A stretch of 64,000 nucleotides of DNA from CAYQJL01 sp964573295. GTDB lineage: Bacteria; Eisenbacteria; RBG-16-71-46; CAIMUX01; WJJG01. The translations under genes and the position numbers were made by a program. Positions 25,462 to 34,483 of this stretch are shown here, piece after piece (position 1 is the stretch's first letter; every line of letters begins with the position of its first letter). The notes under the pieces are model-generated. The model did not search any database. It was given only the letters and a program-made list of their open reading frames with translations, and was not told the origin of the DNA. Where the stretch lies: NCBI GenBank assembly GCA_964573295.1, contig CAZNJE010000019.1:10758-74757 (forward strand), in the 5' to 3' direction.

Positions 25462-27930
25462 ATGTGCATGTACCCTTCGCATTCCGAACGGCGTGATTCC
25501 AGGTCCAATCCTCAGTCTGATTCTCGGTCAGGACCTCGGTCTGACGTCCAGCGAGGACCTCGGTCTGATTCTCGGCCAGAACCTCGGTCTGACTCTCTAC
25601 CAAGTACCCCGCCGAATGCCCAGCGAGATCCTGGGTCTGCGGCCATGAGCAGTGTGAAGCCCGAAGTTGCCCTCGAGTTCCAGTTGGCTTATCTGACCGT
25701 GCTCACGTCGGAGGGGCTGAAGCCACTCAGCCGTTGGGAGCGGCGGTTGCGGGCCGGCGAGCGGCGGGTGATCGAGCGCCATGGGTTGACGGTCCTCGAT
25801 GTGCCGCGTCGCACACGGATCGGAATCCGCCGCACGGAGAGCGTGATGTCGACCGATCCTGACTTGGTAGAGGCGTATCGGGCGCGCTTCGCGGATCGTC
25901 GACTTCAGGAAACGCCGGAGGTCGTTCGCGCACAGGGGCGCTTCTTCGGCTATCCGGATTGCTGCATCGAGGCCTTCATCCGGCATCCCTATGCCGCCAA
26001 CGGTCTTCGCCGCGAGGATCAGTCGATCCTCTTCCACTGGGCCTGTCCCGACTGCGTCGCGACCGCACGCTTGCTCCCGGCCTACCGGCGCATCCACGAC
26101 CGCTGTCTGGAGCTGGGCCTCGAGTTTGGTGTGGCGCGACGGCGGCTCGGTGTATCCCGCGGCAAGCCGCGTATCCTCTGGCCGAGATCCGGCCTCGCCG
26201 GGGATCCGCACCGCAGACAGGCGGCCGGATGCAACTCGGTGCGGGCGGCGTCATGCAGCTCGGTGCGGGCGGCGTCATCCAGCATGGCGCAAACGGCGGT
26301 GTCCATGGCACGGGATGCGGGCCGCGCGGCGGCCGCAGTGGCATTCATCGCCGGTGCCGCAGGGCTGGCACGGGCGGAGGACCCTCACTGGCTGCCGATT
26401 GGCGACGACGCCGACCACGACTACCTTGCAGTTCCAGAGGAAATCGTGATCGGGACCGACTGGAGCCTGAACGACTCCGATGGCAACCTCATCCTCGACG
26501 GCGTCCAGGTGGCTCAGTTGATCCGCGCGCTGATCGAGAACCCGCCGCCGAACGTTCTCGTGACCGACCATCCGGTCTACGGCATCGAGACCTGTTCGGT
26601 GTGCGGGGAGCAGGTCAACATGGGCTTTGTGGAGATCCATCACAGCCTGCGTGATCTGACCTTGACCCTGCCCTACATCGCCTTGCACTACCTGGAGCAC
26701 GGCGGGTTGTCGTATCAGGGAAGCGTCCACTCGGGTCGGCCCGACCTGCAGGCGCTCAAGGCCATCCTCTTCCCGTGCGAGTGCGGCCACCTGGTGGCGC
26801 CGGCCGGCGCGGATCCGGACGAGGACGGTCTGCTCAGCGAAGAGGAGCCGCTGCTCGAGACCGATCCGGACGATCCCGACACCGACGGCGATTCTCTCGA
26901 GGACGGACCCCAGACGGCGGAGCGTTTGCGAGCCCTGCTGAGCCAGATCCCGCGTGAACCGCATCCCGACCAGCCCTACCTGCTCGAGCACTGGATGGAT
27001 GGGGTTGAGCAGTGCGAGATCTGCGGAGCCTGGGCAAACATGGGTGCCGCCGAGATCGTCAATCCCACCGAGGGCCTCTCGCTCATGGCGCCCTTCGTCA
27101 GTCTGCACTGCCTCGGACAGGGCAGTTTCGTCTACGACGGCACCGAGAACCACGGGCGGTTGCTGCCGGTGGTCCTTCAGACGGTGCTGCGCGGTGATGG
27201 CACGGCCCACTGGCTCCCGGTGGAGGGCGATACCGACGGCGACGGACTGACCGACGAGGAGGAGGCATACTTCGGCTTCGACCACGAGGACCCCGACGAG
27301 AACCTCGACGGCGTGCCGGATGGCCGGTTCGTGGCGACCAATCTGGCCGGGCGGATCGCCGAGTTGCCCGAAGCTCCTCTCCCGGATGAGACCTACGTGA
27401 CGCACCACCCGGCCTACGGTTTCTACAATTGCGTCACCTGCGGCGTTCTCATCAACATGGGCTTCCTGACGATTACCGATCCGGTCGCCGGTACGAGCGT
27501 GGATGTGTCCTACTACAACCAGCACTTCCTCGAGCACGGCAGCTTCTCCACCGACCGGGGCGACATCTACCCTCGTCAGGATCCGTGCGCGTTGGCCGAG
27601 ATCCTGGACTACGCGAGCGGGACCGAATCCCCCGCGGCGGCCGAGCCGGGCCTCCGCCTGTGGAACGCGCCCAATCCGGTCCCGGCAGGGACAGGCACAA
27701 CGATCGTCCTGGCGCTACCCCATGAGGCCGGGCCGATCGAGGTAGCCATCTTCGACGCCACGGGACGACAGGTACGCGAGCTCTACACCGGGCCATCGCG
27801 CACCGGCGCGTTGCATCTCGGTTGGGATGGGCGTGACGCGGGCGGGGCATCGGTGCCGGGCGGCGTGTATTTGTGTCGCGTGCAATGTGGTTCGCTGACC
27901 CTCACGCGGAAGCTGCTTCTGGCGGAATAG
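25462..27930 (+). CDS. Chimeric protein: DUF483-like domain, internal signal peptide, three CxxCG/NMG/HG modules, FlgD-like tail
   Basis: AAGGAGG lies 5 nt before the ATG at 25462. Residues about 17-48 are an in-frame 8-residue repeat. Residues 62-245 resemble DUF483-type proteins (RFFGYPDCCIEAFI, then HWACPDC). Next comes a second repeat tract and a full signal peptide (MARDAGRAAAAVAFIAG, cut near LARA). The exported part has three modules, each with CxxCG, then NMG, then H...HG. They are separated by acidic DxDxDG calcium-type loops and followed by a FlgD-like domain. A signal peptide at residue about 280 is abnormal, so this may be two genes (the second from the ATG at 26284) fused in frame by the array. 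I cannot tell which product is made. Confidence 0.7.
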   Translation: MCMYPSHSERRDSRSNPQSDSRSGPRSDVQRGPRSDSRPEPRSDSLPSTPPNAQRDPGSAAMSSVKPEVALEFQLAYLTVLTSEGLKPLSRWERRLRAGERRVIERHGLTVLDVPRRTRIGIRRTESVMSTDPDLVEAYRARFADRRLQETPEVVRAQGRFFGYPDCCIEAFIRHPYAANGLRREDQSILFHWACPDCVATARLLPAYRRIHDRCLELGLEFGVARRRLGVSRGKPRILWPRSGLAGDPHRRQAAGCNSVRAASCSSVRAASSSMAQTAVSMARDAGRAAAAVAFIAGAAGLARAEDPHWLPIGDDADHDYLAVPEEIVIGTDWSLNDSDGNLILDGVQVAQLIRALIENPPPNVLVTDHPVYGIETCSVCGEQVNMGFVEIHHSLRDLTLTLPYIALHYLEHGGLSYQGSVHSGRPDLQALKAILFPCECGHLVAPAGADPDEDGLLSEEEPLLETDPDDPDTDGDSLEDGPQTAERLRALLSQIPREPHPDQPYLLEHWMDGVEQCEICGAWANMGAAEIVNPTEGLSLMAPFVSLHCLGQGSFVYDGTENHGRLLPVVLQTVLRGDGTAHWLPVEGDTDGDGLTDEEEAYFGFDHEDPDENLDGVPDGRFVATNLAGRIAELPEAPLPDETYVTHHPAYGFYNCVTCGVLINMGFLTITDPVAGTSVDVSYYNQHFLEHGSFSTDRGDIYPRQDPCALAEILDYASGTESPAAAEPGLRLWNAPNPVPAGTGTTIVLALPHEAGPIEVAIFDATGRQVRELYTGPSRTGALHLGWDGRDAGGASVPGGVYLCRVQCGSLTLTRKLLLAE
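25510..25605. repeat. Tandem array, 24-nt unit x4, in frame
   Basis: Four 24-nt units beginning cctcggtctg encode an 8-residue Ser/Arg/Pro repeat ahead of the DUF483-like domain. Confidence 0.9.
26230..26301. repeat. Tandem array, 24-nt unit x2-3, at a domain junction
   Basis: Two good units of tgcagctcggtgcgggcggc plus gtca, and a diverged third, join the DUF483-like part to the signal peptide of the exported part. Confidence 0.85.
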
Positions 27931-27998
27931 CGCCGAAGTGGTATACTCGAGCCGGGGCAGACGCAACGCTGGGTGGCTGCTGTTTGGGAGGTGCCGCC

Positions 27999-29732
27999 GT
28001 GGGACGAGACTATCCTCATCATCCTCATTCTCATCACTCGCATCATTCTCATCACTCGCATCATTCTCATCACTTTCATCATTCTCATGATCCGGTCGGG
28101 CGCTCCTGGCCGGTCGGGCGGTCCCAGCCGTTCGGGCGGTCCCAACCGGTCGGGCGGTCCCAACCGGTCGGGCGGTCCCAACCGGTCGGGCGGTCCCAAC
28201 CGGTCGGGCGGTCCCAACCGCTCGGGCATTCCCAGCCGTTCGGGCGACCCCGGCTGTCCATGGCGAATCGGTGTCTTCTCGAAAGCCTCGTGCTCCTAGC
28301 GCGCCGCTTGTTGGGCCCTGCTCACGCGGAGCGCCCGCCTGTCATGTGCTTGCTGGCGATGCTCTTGCTCATGCCCCTGGCGGCACTGACGGCACTGACG
28401 GCACTGACGGCACTGGCGGCGCTGCCGGCCTCAGCCGACGGCTGGCACATCGTTCCGATCGAGACGCAGGGCTCGACGGGCGAGTATACGTCGATCGCGA
28501 TGGATCAGGATGACCACCCGCACATCGCCTACTACAACAACACCGAAGGCGGCCTGAAGCATGCATGGTTCGACGGTGTGGATTGGCAGATCGAGATGGT
28601 CGATGCCGGAGACAATGTCGGTTGGTGGACCTCGATCGCCATCGACAGCAATGGCCATCCCCACATTTCCTACTACGATTTCCCTAGCTCTGCACTCAAG
28701 TACGCGCGCCACGACGGCGCTGCCTGGCACATCCAGTTCCTGGACTCGGCCGGCTACGTGGGGGACTACACCTCGGTCGCGCTCGACAGTCAGGATCGGC
28801 CCCACATCTCCTACCGCTACTACGTCACCTACGGCGACAGCGACCTGAAGTACGCCCGCTTCGACGGAAATAGCTGGCATCTCGAGTTGGTTGATACGGC
28901 CGGCGAAGTGGGCGCGTGGAGTTCAATCGAGATCGACGGTGAAGACCGTCCCCACATTGCCTACTATGACGCCATCGGCAGCGATCTGAAGTACGCCCGC
29001 TTCGACGGTGCCCAGTGGCAGATCGAGACCATCGATGCGCAAGGGGAGACCGGCCTCTGGCTGTCGCTGGACCTGGACAGCCTGGATGAGCCTCACCTGT
29101 CCTACTGCTACTACAGCGCCTACGATCTCAAGTACGCGCACTTCGATGGCGCCCAGTGGCAGATCGAGACGGTCAATGCCGCCGGGCAGGTTGGCTGGTA
29201 CAGCTCCATCGCCGTCGACGGCGCCGACCGTCCGCATATTGCCTGCTGGGACATGGCCGGCAACGATCTCGACTACGCTCACTGGGACGGCCAGGCCTGG
29301 CAGTACGAGACGGTCCATTCCCAATACGATGTGGGCAACTGGGCATCGATCGCCGTCGACAGCCACAATCAGCCGCACATCGCCTACGAGTACAACTATT
29401 TCGGGGATCTCTACTACGCCTGGTATGAGGCCAGTGCCGGCGTGTGGGTCGGGCCGGAGGGTCCCGCGCCCACCAGCGATGTGATCCGTCGGCACGCGGC
29501 GTATCCGAACCCGGCGCGACCGTCCTGCACGATTGGCTTTGCGCTCGCGGCCGAGTCGGCGGTGCGTCTGGCCGTCTTCGACCTCCTGGGCCGCTGCGTG
29601 AGGGTGCCCGTCGAGGCGACCATCGGCGCCGGCGATCACACCGTGGTCATCGAGCGTCTCACACCGGGCGTCTACTTCTACGAGCTCGAGGCCGGTTCCG
29701 CTGCGCGCTCGGGCCGAATCGTGGTCGAGTAG
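27999..29732 (+). CDS. Secreted beta-propeller-like protein with His-rich and VGRSQP repeats
   Basis: GGGAGG lies 7 nt before a GTG at 27999, so the arrays appear to be translated. The 577-residue product starts with a His-rich repeat (SHHSHH), then about nine six-residue PVGRSQ-type units, then an export signal. That signal ends in Leu-Thr-Ala repeats and ASADG. The mature part has seven or so repeats of the form SIAIDSNGHPHISYYD...LKYARHDG, a bladed propeller pattern. A FlgD-like domain closes it (VFDLLGRCVRV, GVYFYELEAGS). An ATG at 28344 next to the signal core is the alternative start. Function is unknown; it sits between rph and the XTP pyrophosphatase gene. Confidence 0.75.
   Translation: MGRDYPHHPHSHHSHHSHHSHHSHHFHHSHDPVGRSWPVGRSQPFGRSQPVGRSQPVGRSQPVGRSQPVGRSQPLGHSQPFGRPRLSMANRCLLESLVLLARRLLGPAHAERPPVMCLLAMLLLMPLAALTALTALTALAALPASADGWHIVPIETQGSTGEYTSIAMDQDDHPHIAYYNNTEGGLKHAWFDGVDWQIEMVDAGDNVGWWTSIAIDSNGHPHISYYDFPSSALKYARHDGAAWHIQFLDSAGYVGDYTSVALDSQDRPHISYRYYVTYGDSDLKYARFDGNSWHLELVDTAGEVGAWSSIEIDGEDRPHIAYYDAIGSDLKYARFDGAQWQIETIDAQGETGLWLSLDLDSLDEPHLSYCYYSAYDLKYAHFDGAQWQIETVNAAGQVGWYSSIAVDGADRPHIACWDMAGNDLDYAHWDGQAWQYETVHSQYDVGNWASIAVDSHNQPHIAYEYNYFGDLYYAWYEASAGVWVGPEGPAPTSDVIRRHAAYPNPARPSCTIGFALAAESAVRLAVFDLLGRCVRVPVEATIGAGDHTVVIERLTPGVYFYELEAGSAARSGRIVVE
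28008..28090. repeat. Tandem array, 18-nt unit x4, His-encoding
   Basis: Units of cattctcatcactcgcat (28026, 28044, 28062, 28080) encode repeated Ser-His-His right after a strong ribosome-binding site. Confidence 0.9.
28092..28253. repeat. Tandem array, 18-nt unit x9, in frame
   Basis: Nine units of ccggtcgggcggtcccaa encode a six-residue repeat. It abuts the His array but has a different sequence; both have 18-nt units. Confidence 0.95.
28382..28417. repeat. Tandem array, 9-nt unit x4, inside a signal peptide
   Basis: Four ggcactgac-type units encode Ala-Leu-Thr repeats forming the end of the hydrophobic core of the export signal. Confidence 0.9.
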
Positions 29733-29763
29733 AATCACAGACTCACACGGAGGTGCTACCCAG

Positions 29764-30387
29764 ATGCGACTCGTCTTTGCGAGCCACAATCTTGACAAGA
29801 TCCGTGAGCTGGCCCATGCACTCGAAGATCTTCCCGTCGAGGTCGTCAGCGCGGGGGAGTACCCCGGTAGCGAACCGGTCGAGGAGAACGGGGAGACGCT
29901 GGAGGAGAACGCGCTCCTCAAGGCCCGTGCGGTGCACGAGGCCACCGGCGAGCTGTGCGTGGCTGACGACACGGGTCTCGAGGTGGATGCTCTGGGAGGG
30001 GAGCCCGGGGTTCACAGCGCCCGCTACGCCGGCCCCGAGCAGAGCTACCACAAGAATCTGGAGAAGCTCCTTGCCGAGATGAAGGAGGTGCCCGCCGGCT
30101 CCCGGGCCGCGCGTTTTCGCACTGCGGTGGCCATCGTCTTTCCGGATGGTAGTGAACTGCTCCTCGCGGGCGCCTGCGAGGGAGAGATCCTGTCCGAGCC
30201 GCGTGGCGAGAGCGGTTTCGGCTACGATCCGGTCTTCTACCTGCCCGAGAAGGACAAGACGTTTGCAGAGATGACCCTGGTCGAGAAGCAGGCCTTGAGC
30301 CACCGCGGGCGCGCCATGCGCAAAGCGCGCCGGATGCTGGCCGCCTACCTGGAGGCGCCTGCCGGTGCCCGGCCTGGCTCTCCATGA
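29764..30387 (+). CDS. rdgB: XTP/dITP diphosphatase (RdgB/HAM1 family)
   Basis: The enzyme hydrolyses non-canonical purine triphosphates, keeping them out of DNA and RNA. The 207-residue protein has ASHNLDKIRELAHAL, VADDTGLEVDALGGEPG, GYDPVFYLPE and the C-terminal SHRGRAMRKA. GGAGG is 9 nt before the ATG. Genes for rph and rdgB are normally adjacent; here two large secreted-protein genes separate them. Confidence 0.95.
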   Translation: MRLVFASHNLDKIRELAHALEDLPVEVVSAGEYPGSEPVEENGETLEENALLKARAVHEATGELCVADDTGLEVDALGGEPGVHSARYAGPEQSYHKNLEKLLAEMKEVPAGSRAARFRTAVAIVFPDGSELLLAGACEGEILSEPRGESGFGYDPVFYLPEKDKTFAEMTLVEKQALSHRGRAMRKARRMLAAYLEAPAGARPGSP

Positions 30388-30600
30388 CGGCGGTGCGCCG
30401 CTCGGCTCGGGCCATGAAACTTCCTCGCGCACGGCGGGCGGCGCGCCGGTGTCGTGCGACGGATCTCCGACCGTTCTCGCGTCGTTTCCCGCCCGCGGGG
30501 GGGCGGCTGGCTGGATTGGCCTGATGTGATCGCTCTAGATGATTTCCGAATAGGCACTTCCGGCGGCTGGGCTGCCGGGCGGCGGATTTGGACCTTGCCG
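30388..30600. other. Intergenic sequence without a recognised gene
   Basis: This stretch is unique and GC-rich. A 75-residue open frame (30454-30681) crosses it but resembles nothing and has no good ribosome-binding site. Confidence 0.5.
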
Positions 30601-30813
30601 TGTGCCGGGTTGCCCAAAACCCTGAAACCCCCCGCTAACGTTCGTGTATGTAGAGGCGGTTGCTCTGACTATGGGCGGTGAACAAACCCATAGGACCTCT
30701 CAAAGGGAACGTTTGCAGAAAGGCACAAGACCCTGACATCACCTGGGCCCCCGGAACGGGGCCGCGGTACCCTGAGGTCGGGGACTCGGCGGATAGGATG
30801 CGCCGGGTCCCCG
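30601..30813 (+). ncRNA. Candidate structured RNA
   Basis: Nested complementary segments suggest a branched fold. The outer stem is TGTGCC (30601-30606) with GGCACA (30722-30727). A side hairpin GGGTT/AACCC lies at 30607-30622. A long arm is built from AACGTTC/GAACGTT (30637-30643, 30707-30713), AGAGG/CCTCT and TATGGG/CCCATA. The strand is not fixed by pairing; plus is chosen because a terminator-like hairpin follows at 30779-30813. It does not match tmRNA, RNase P RNA or SRP RNA signatures that I know. Confidence 0.35.
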
Positions 30814-30819
30814 TTTCCG
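30779..30819 (+). terminator. Probable Rho-independent terminator
   Basis: The stem CGGGGAC-T-CGGCG pairs with CGCCG-G-GTCCCCG (13 pairs with one T-G) around a 9-nt loop, followed by TTTCCGT. The T-run is short. Confidence 0.55.
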
Positions 30820-30832
30820 TATCCGCCTAGCA

Positions 30833-30902
30833 CCGCTGCGTGAGGATGCCCGTCGAGGCGACCATCGGTGCCGGCGATCACACCGTGGTCATCGAGCGCC
30901 TC
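30833..30902 (+). pseudogene. Duplicated fragment of a FlgD-like domain
   Basis: Seventy bases match 29591-29660, inside the C-terminal domain of the propeller-like gene, with only three differences. The fragment has no start or complete domain. It directly precedes a 26-nt array. Confidence 0.85.
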
Positions 30903-30921
30903 GGGCAGACGTTCCGTCAGG

Positions 30922-31010
30922 CCTGGCTGCGGGGCGTTCGTGCCGGGCCTGGCTGCGGGGCGTTCGTGCGGGGCCTGGCTGCGGGGCGTTCGTGCCGGGC
31001 CTGGCTGCCG
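30922..31010. repeat. Tandem array, 26-nt unit x3.4
   Basis: Units begin at 30922, 30948, 30974 and 31000 with cctggctgcggggcgttcg. A 26-nt unit shifts the frame each time, so it is non-coding. Confidence 0.93.
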
Positions 31011-31078
31011 AGCCTCGCTCGAAGAAACCATCCTGGACTGTTCCATTTTCGTGAGCGTCCGCCGAACGAGCAGAATGT

Positions 31079-31108
31079 TTGCAATCGCCCCCCTAAATCC
31101 GCTATGCT
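31079..31108 (+). promoter_or_regulatory. Possible fusA promoter
   Basis: TTGCAA (31079-31084), an 18-nt spacer and TATGCT (31103-31108) each match the sigma-70 consensus at 4 of 6 positions. It lies about 80 nt before the fusA start. Confidence 0.4.
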
Positions 31109-31186
31109 CTTCCGGCTTTTTTCGCCGTGTCCAACAAGACCATGTAATCCGCGCCGTGAGTGTGCGGAAAGAGACGGAATCGAACC

Positions 31187-33271
<2,085 letters not shown>

Positions 33272-33282
33272 GAGCCGAACCG

Positions 33283-33990
33283 ATGTACAGCAAAGAGGTC
33301 AACGAGCGCAGCCCGCTGCGGGTGTTCGAGAAATCCATCCATGGCGGTCTGGGGCCCGGAAATCTGGGGGTGGTGATGTCTCGCGCCGGCATCGGCAAGA
33401 CCGCCTTCTTGATCGGTGTGGCCCTGGACGATCTCATGCGTGGCGAGCAGGTCCTGCACATCTCCTTGGACGATTCGGTCGAGCGAATCCGCGACTTCTA
33501 CGACGTGATCTTTGGTGAACTGAAACGGACCACCAGAATGAAGGATGCGGCCGAGACGCACCGCCGCGTCGAGCGTAGCCGCATGATCCATGTCTATGCC
33601 CGGGGCGAGCTGTCGGTGGATCGTTTGACCGAATCGATTGCGTTTCTGAAGCAGCACATGGACTTCGCGCCCAGGGTGCTCATCATGGATGGGGTGGACT
33701 TCCAAGCCACCAGCAACGAGGAGCTCGCCGCCCTCAAGGCGCTGGCCGAGCAGCTTCAGGTCGAGGTCTGGATGTCGGCCCAGGTGCACCGGGCCGATCC
33801 GCCTGACCCACCCGTGAGAGTGGCCGACCACGTCGTGCGCTTCGATCAGTACATCAGTGTCTTCGTACTCCTGCACCCCGAGGAAGAAGGTTCGATCACG
33901 ATCCAACTCATGAAGGACCACGACAACCCGAACGTGGGCGATCTGTGCATGAAGCTGGATCCGACCAGCCTGCTGCTGTTGGCCGAGTAG
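33283..33990 (+). CDS. RecA/KaiC-like P-loop ATPase
   Basis: The 235-residue cytosolic protein has a Walker A (MSRAGIGKTAFLIG), a sensor-like HISLDDS, and a Walker B-like strand VLIMDGVDF. The order fits small KaiC/RAD55-type ATPases. The start is the ATG 11 nt after fusA, so the two are probably co-transcribed. No partner domain is attached, and the target is unknown. The frame is open upstream inside fusA, but that part is a shadow. Confidence 0.72.
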   Translation: MYSKEVNERSPLRVFEKSIHGGLGPGNLGVVMSRAGIGKTAFLIGVALDDLMRGEQVLHISLDDSVERIRDFYDVIFGELKRTTRMKDAAETHRRVERSRMIHVYARGELSVDRLTESIAFLKQHMDFAPRVLIMDGVDFQATSNEELAALKALAEQLQVEVWMSAQVHRADPPDPPVRVADHVVRFDQYISVFVLLHPEEEGSITIQLMKDHDNPNVGDLCMKLDPTSLLLLAE

Positions 33991-34483
33991 GCGTGTCCTG
34001 GTGGGCCGCGCGGCCATTCGCAGAGCGTCGGGCCGTTGCGTGGAACGGGTTATGAACACTTGCAGGTCTTGACCTGTAAATTATTATTTTGCAATAAATT
34101 GCAGCGATCGTGGTTCGGGGCGGATCCGCTGCGATTCTCTTCATGGCACTGTCCTCGCCACGCGGCCGGTTATCGTCTCCCGTTCGTCCTTCATGCGGCT
34201 GTCGCGCCAATGTTGCGTTGCTTTAATCTGATCATTTTGTGGCTATTTCGCCCCCCCGCGTGCAGGCCGACCCCCTTTTGCGGTATGATTGTAGAGGCAA
34301 TTCGCTGTTCCCGTTCCTCCTCTGAGCTGGCCTGCTCCCTGGAGACATCAAGTGCGCTAAGGCCGGGCCTTCGTGTGTCCGGAGGAGGAACAGCTATAGG
34401 TTTGTGCGGCAGGCGGTTGCAGTCTCTTCCGCGCCGCGCGCAGGATGGACTGGATAGGATTGGTACGTATCGGAGGAGGCATC
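33991..34483. other. Intergenic region with an AT-rich regulatory island
   Basis: This 493-nt gap has no tandem array, unusual for this window. It contains two perfect palindromes described separately and a TATGAT at 34284-34289 without a good -35. No gene is apparent. Confidence 0.5.
34063..34103 (+). promoter_or_regulatory. Paired palindromes over a promoter-like sequence
   Basis: CAGGTC-TT-GACCTG (34063-34076) and TGCAAT-AA-ATTGCA (34090-34103) are both perfect 14-nt palindromes with 27 nt between centres. TTGACC (34069-34074) lies in the first; a weak CAATAA lies 17 nt later in the second. This resembles an operator pair. Confidence 0.4.

Noticed and set aside
25131..25508. Possible transposase remnant on the minus strand after rph
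   Set aside because: The translation has no transposase motif, and no inverted ends or target duplications were seen. No mobile element is supported anywhere in the window.
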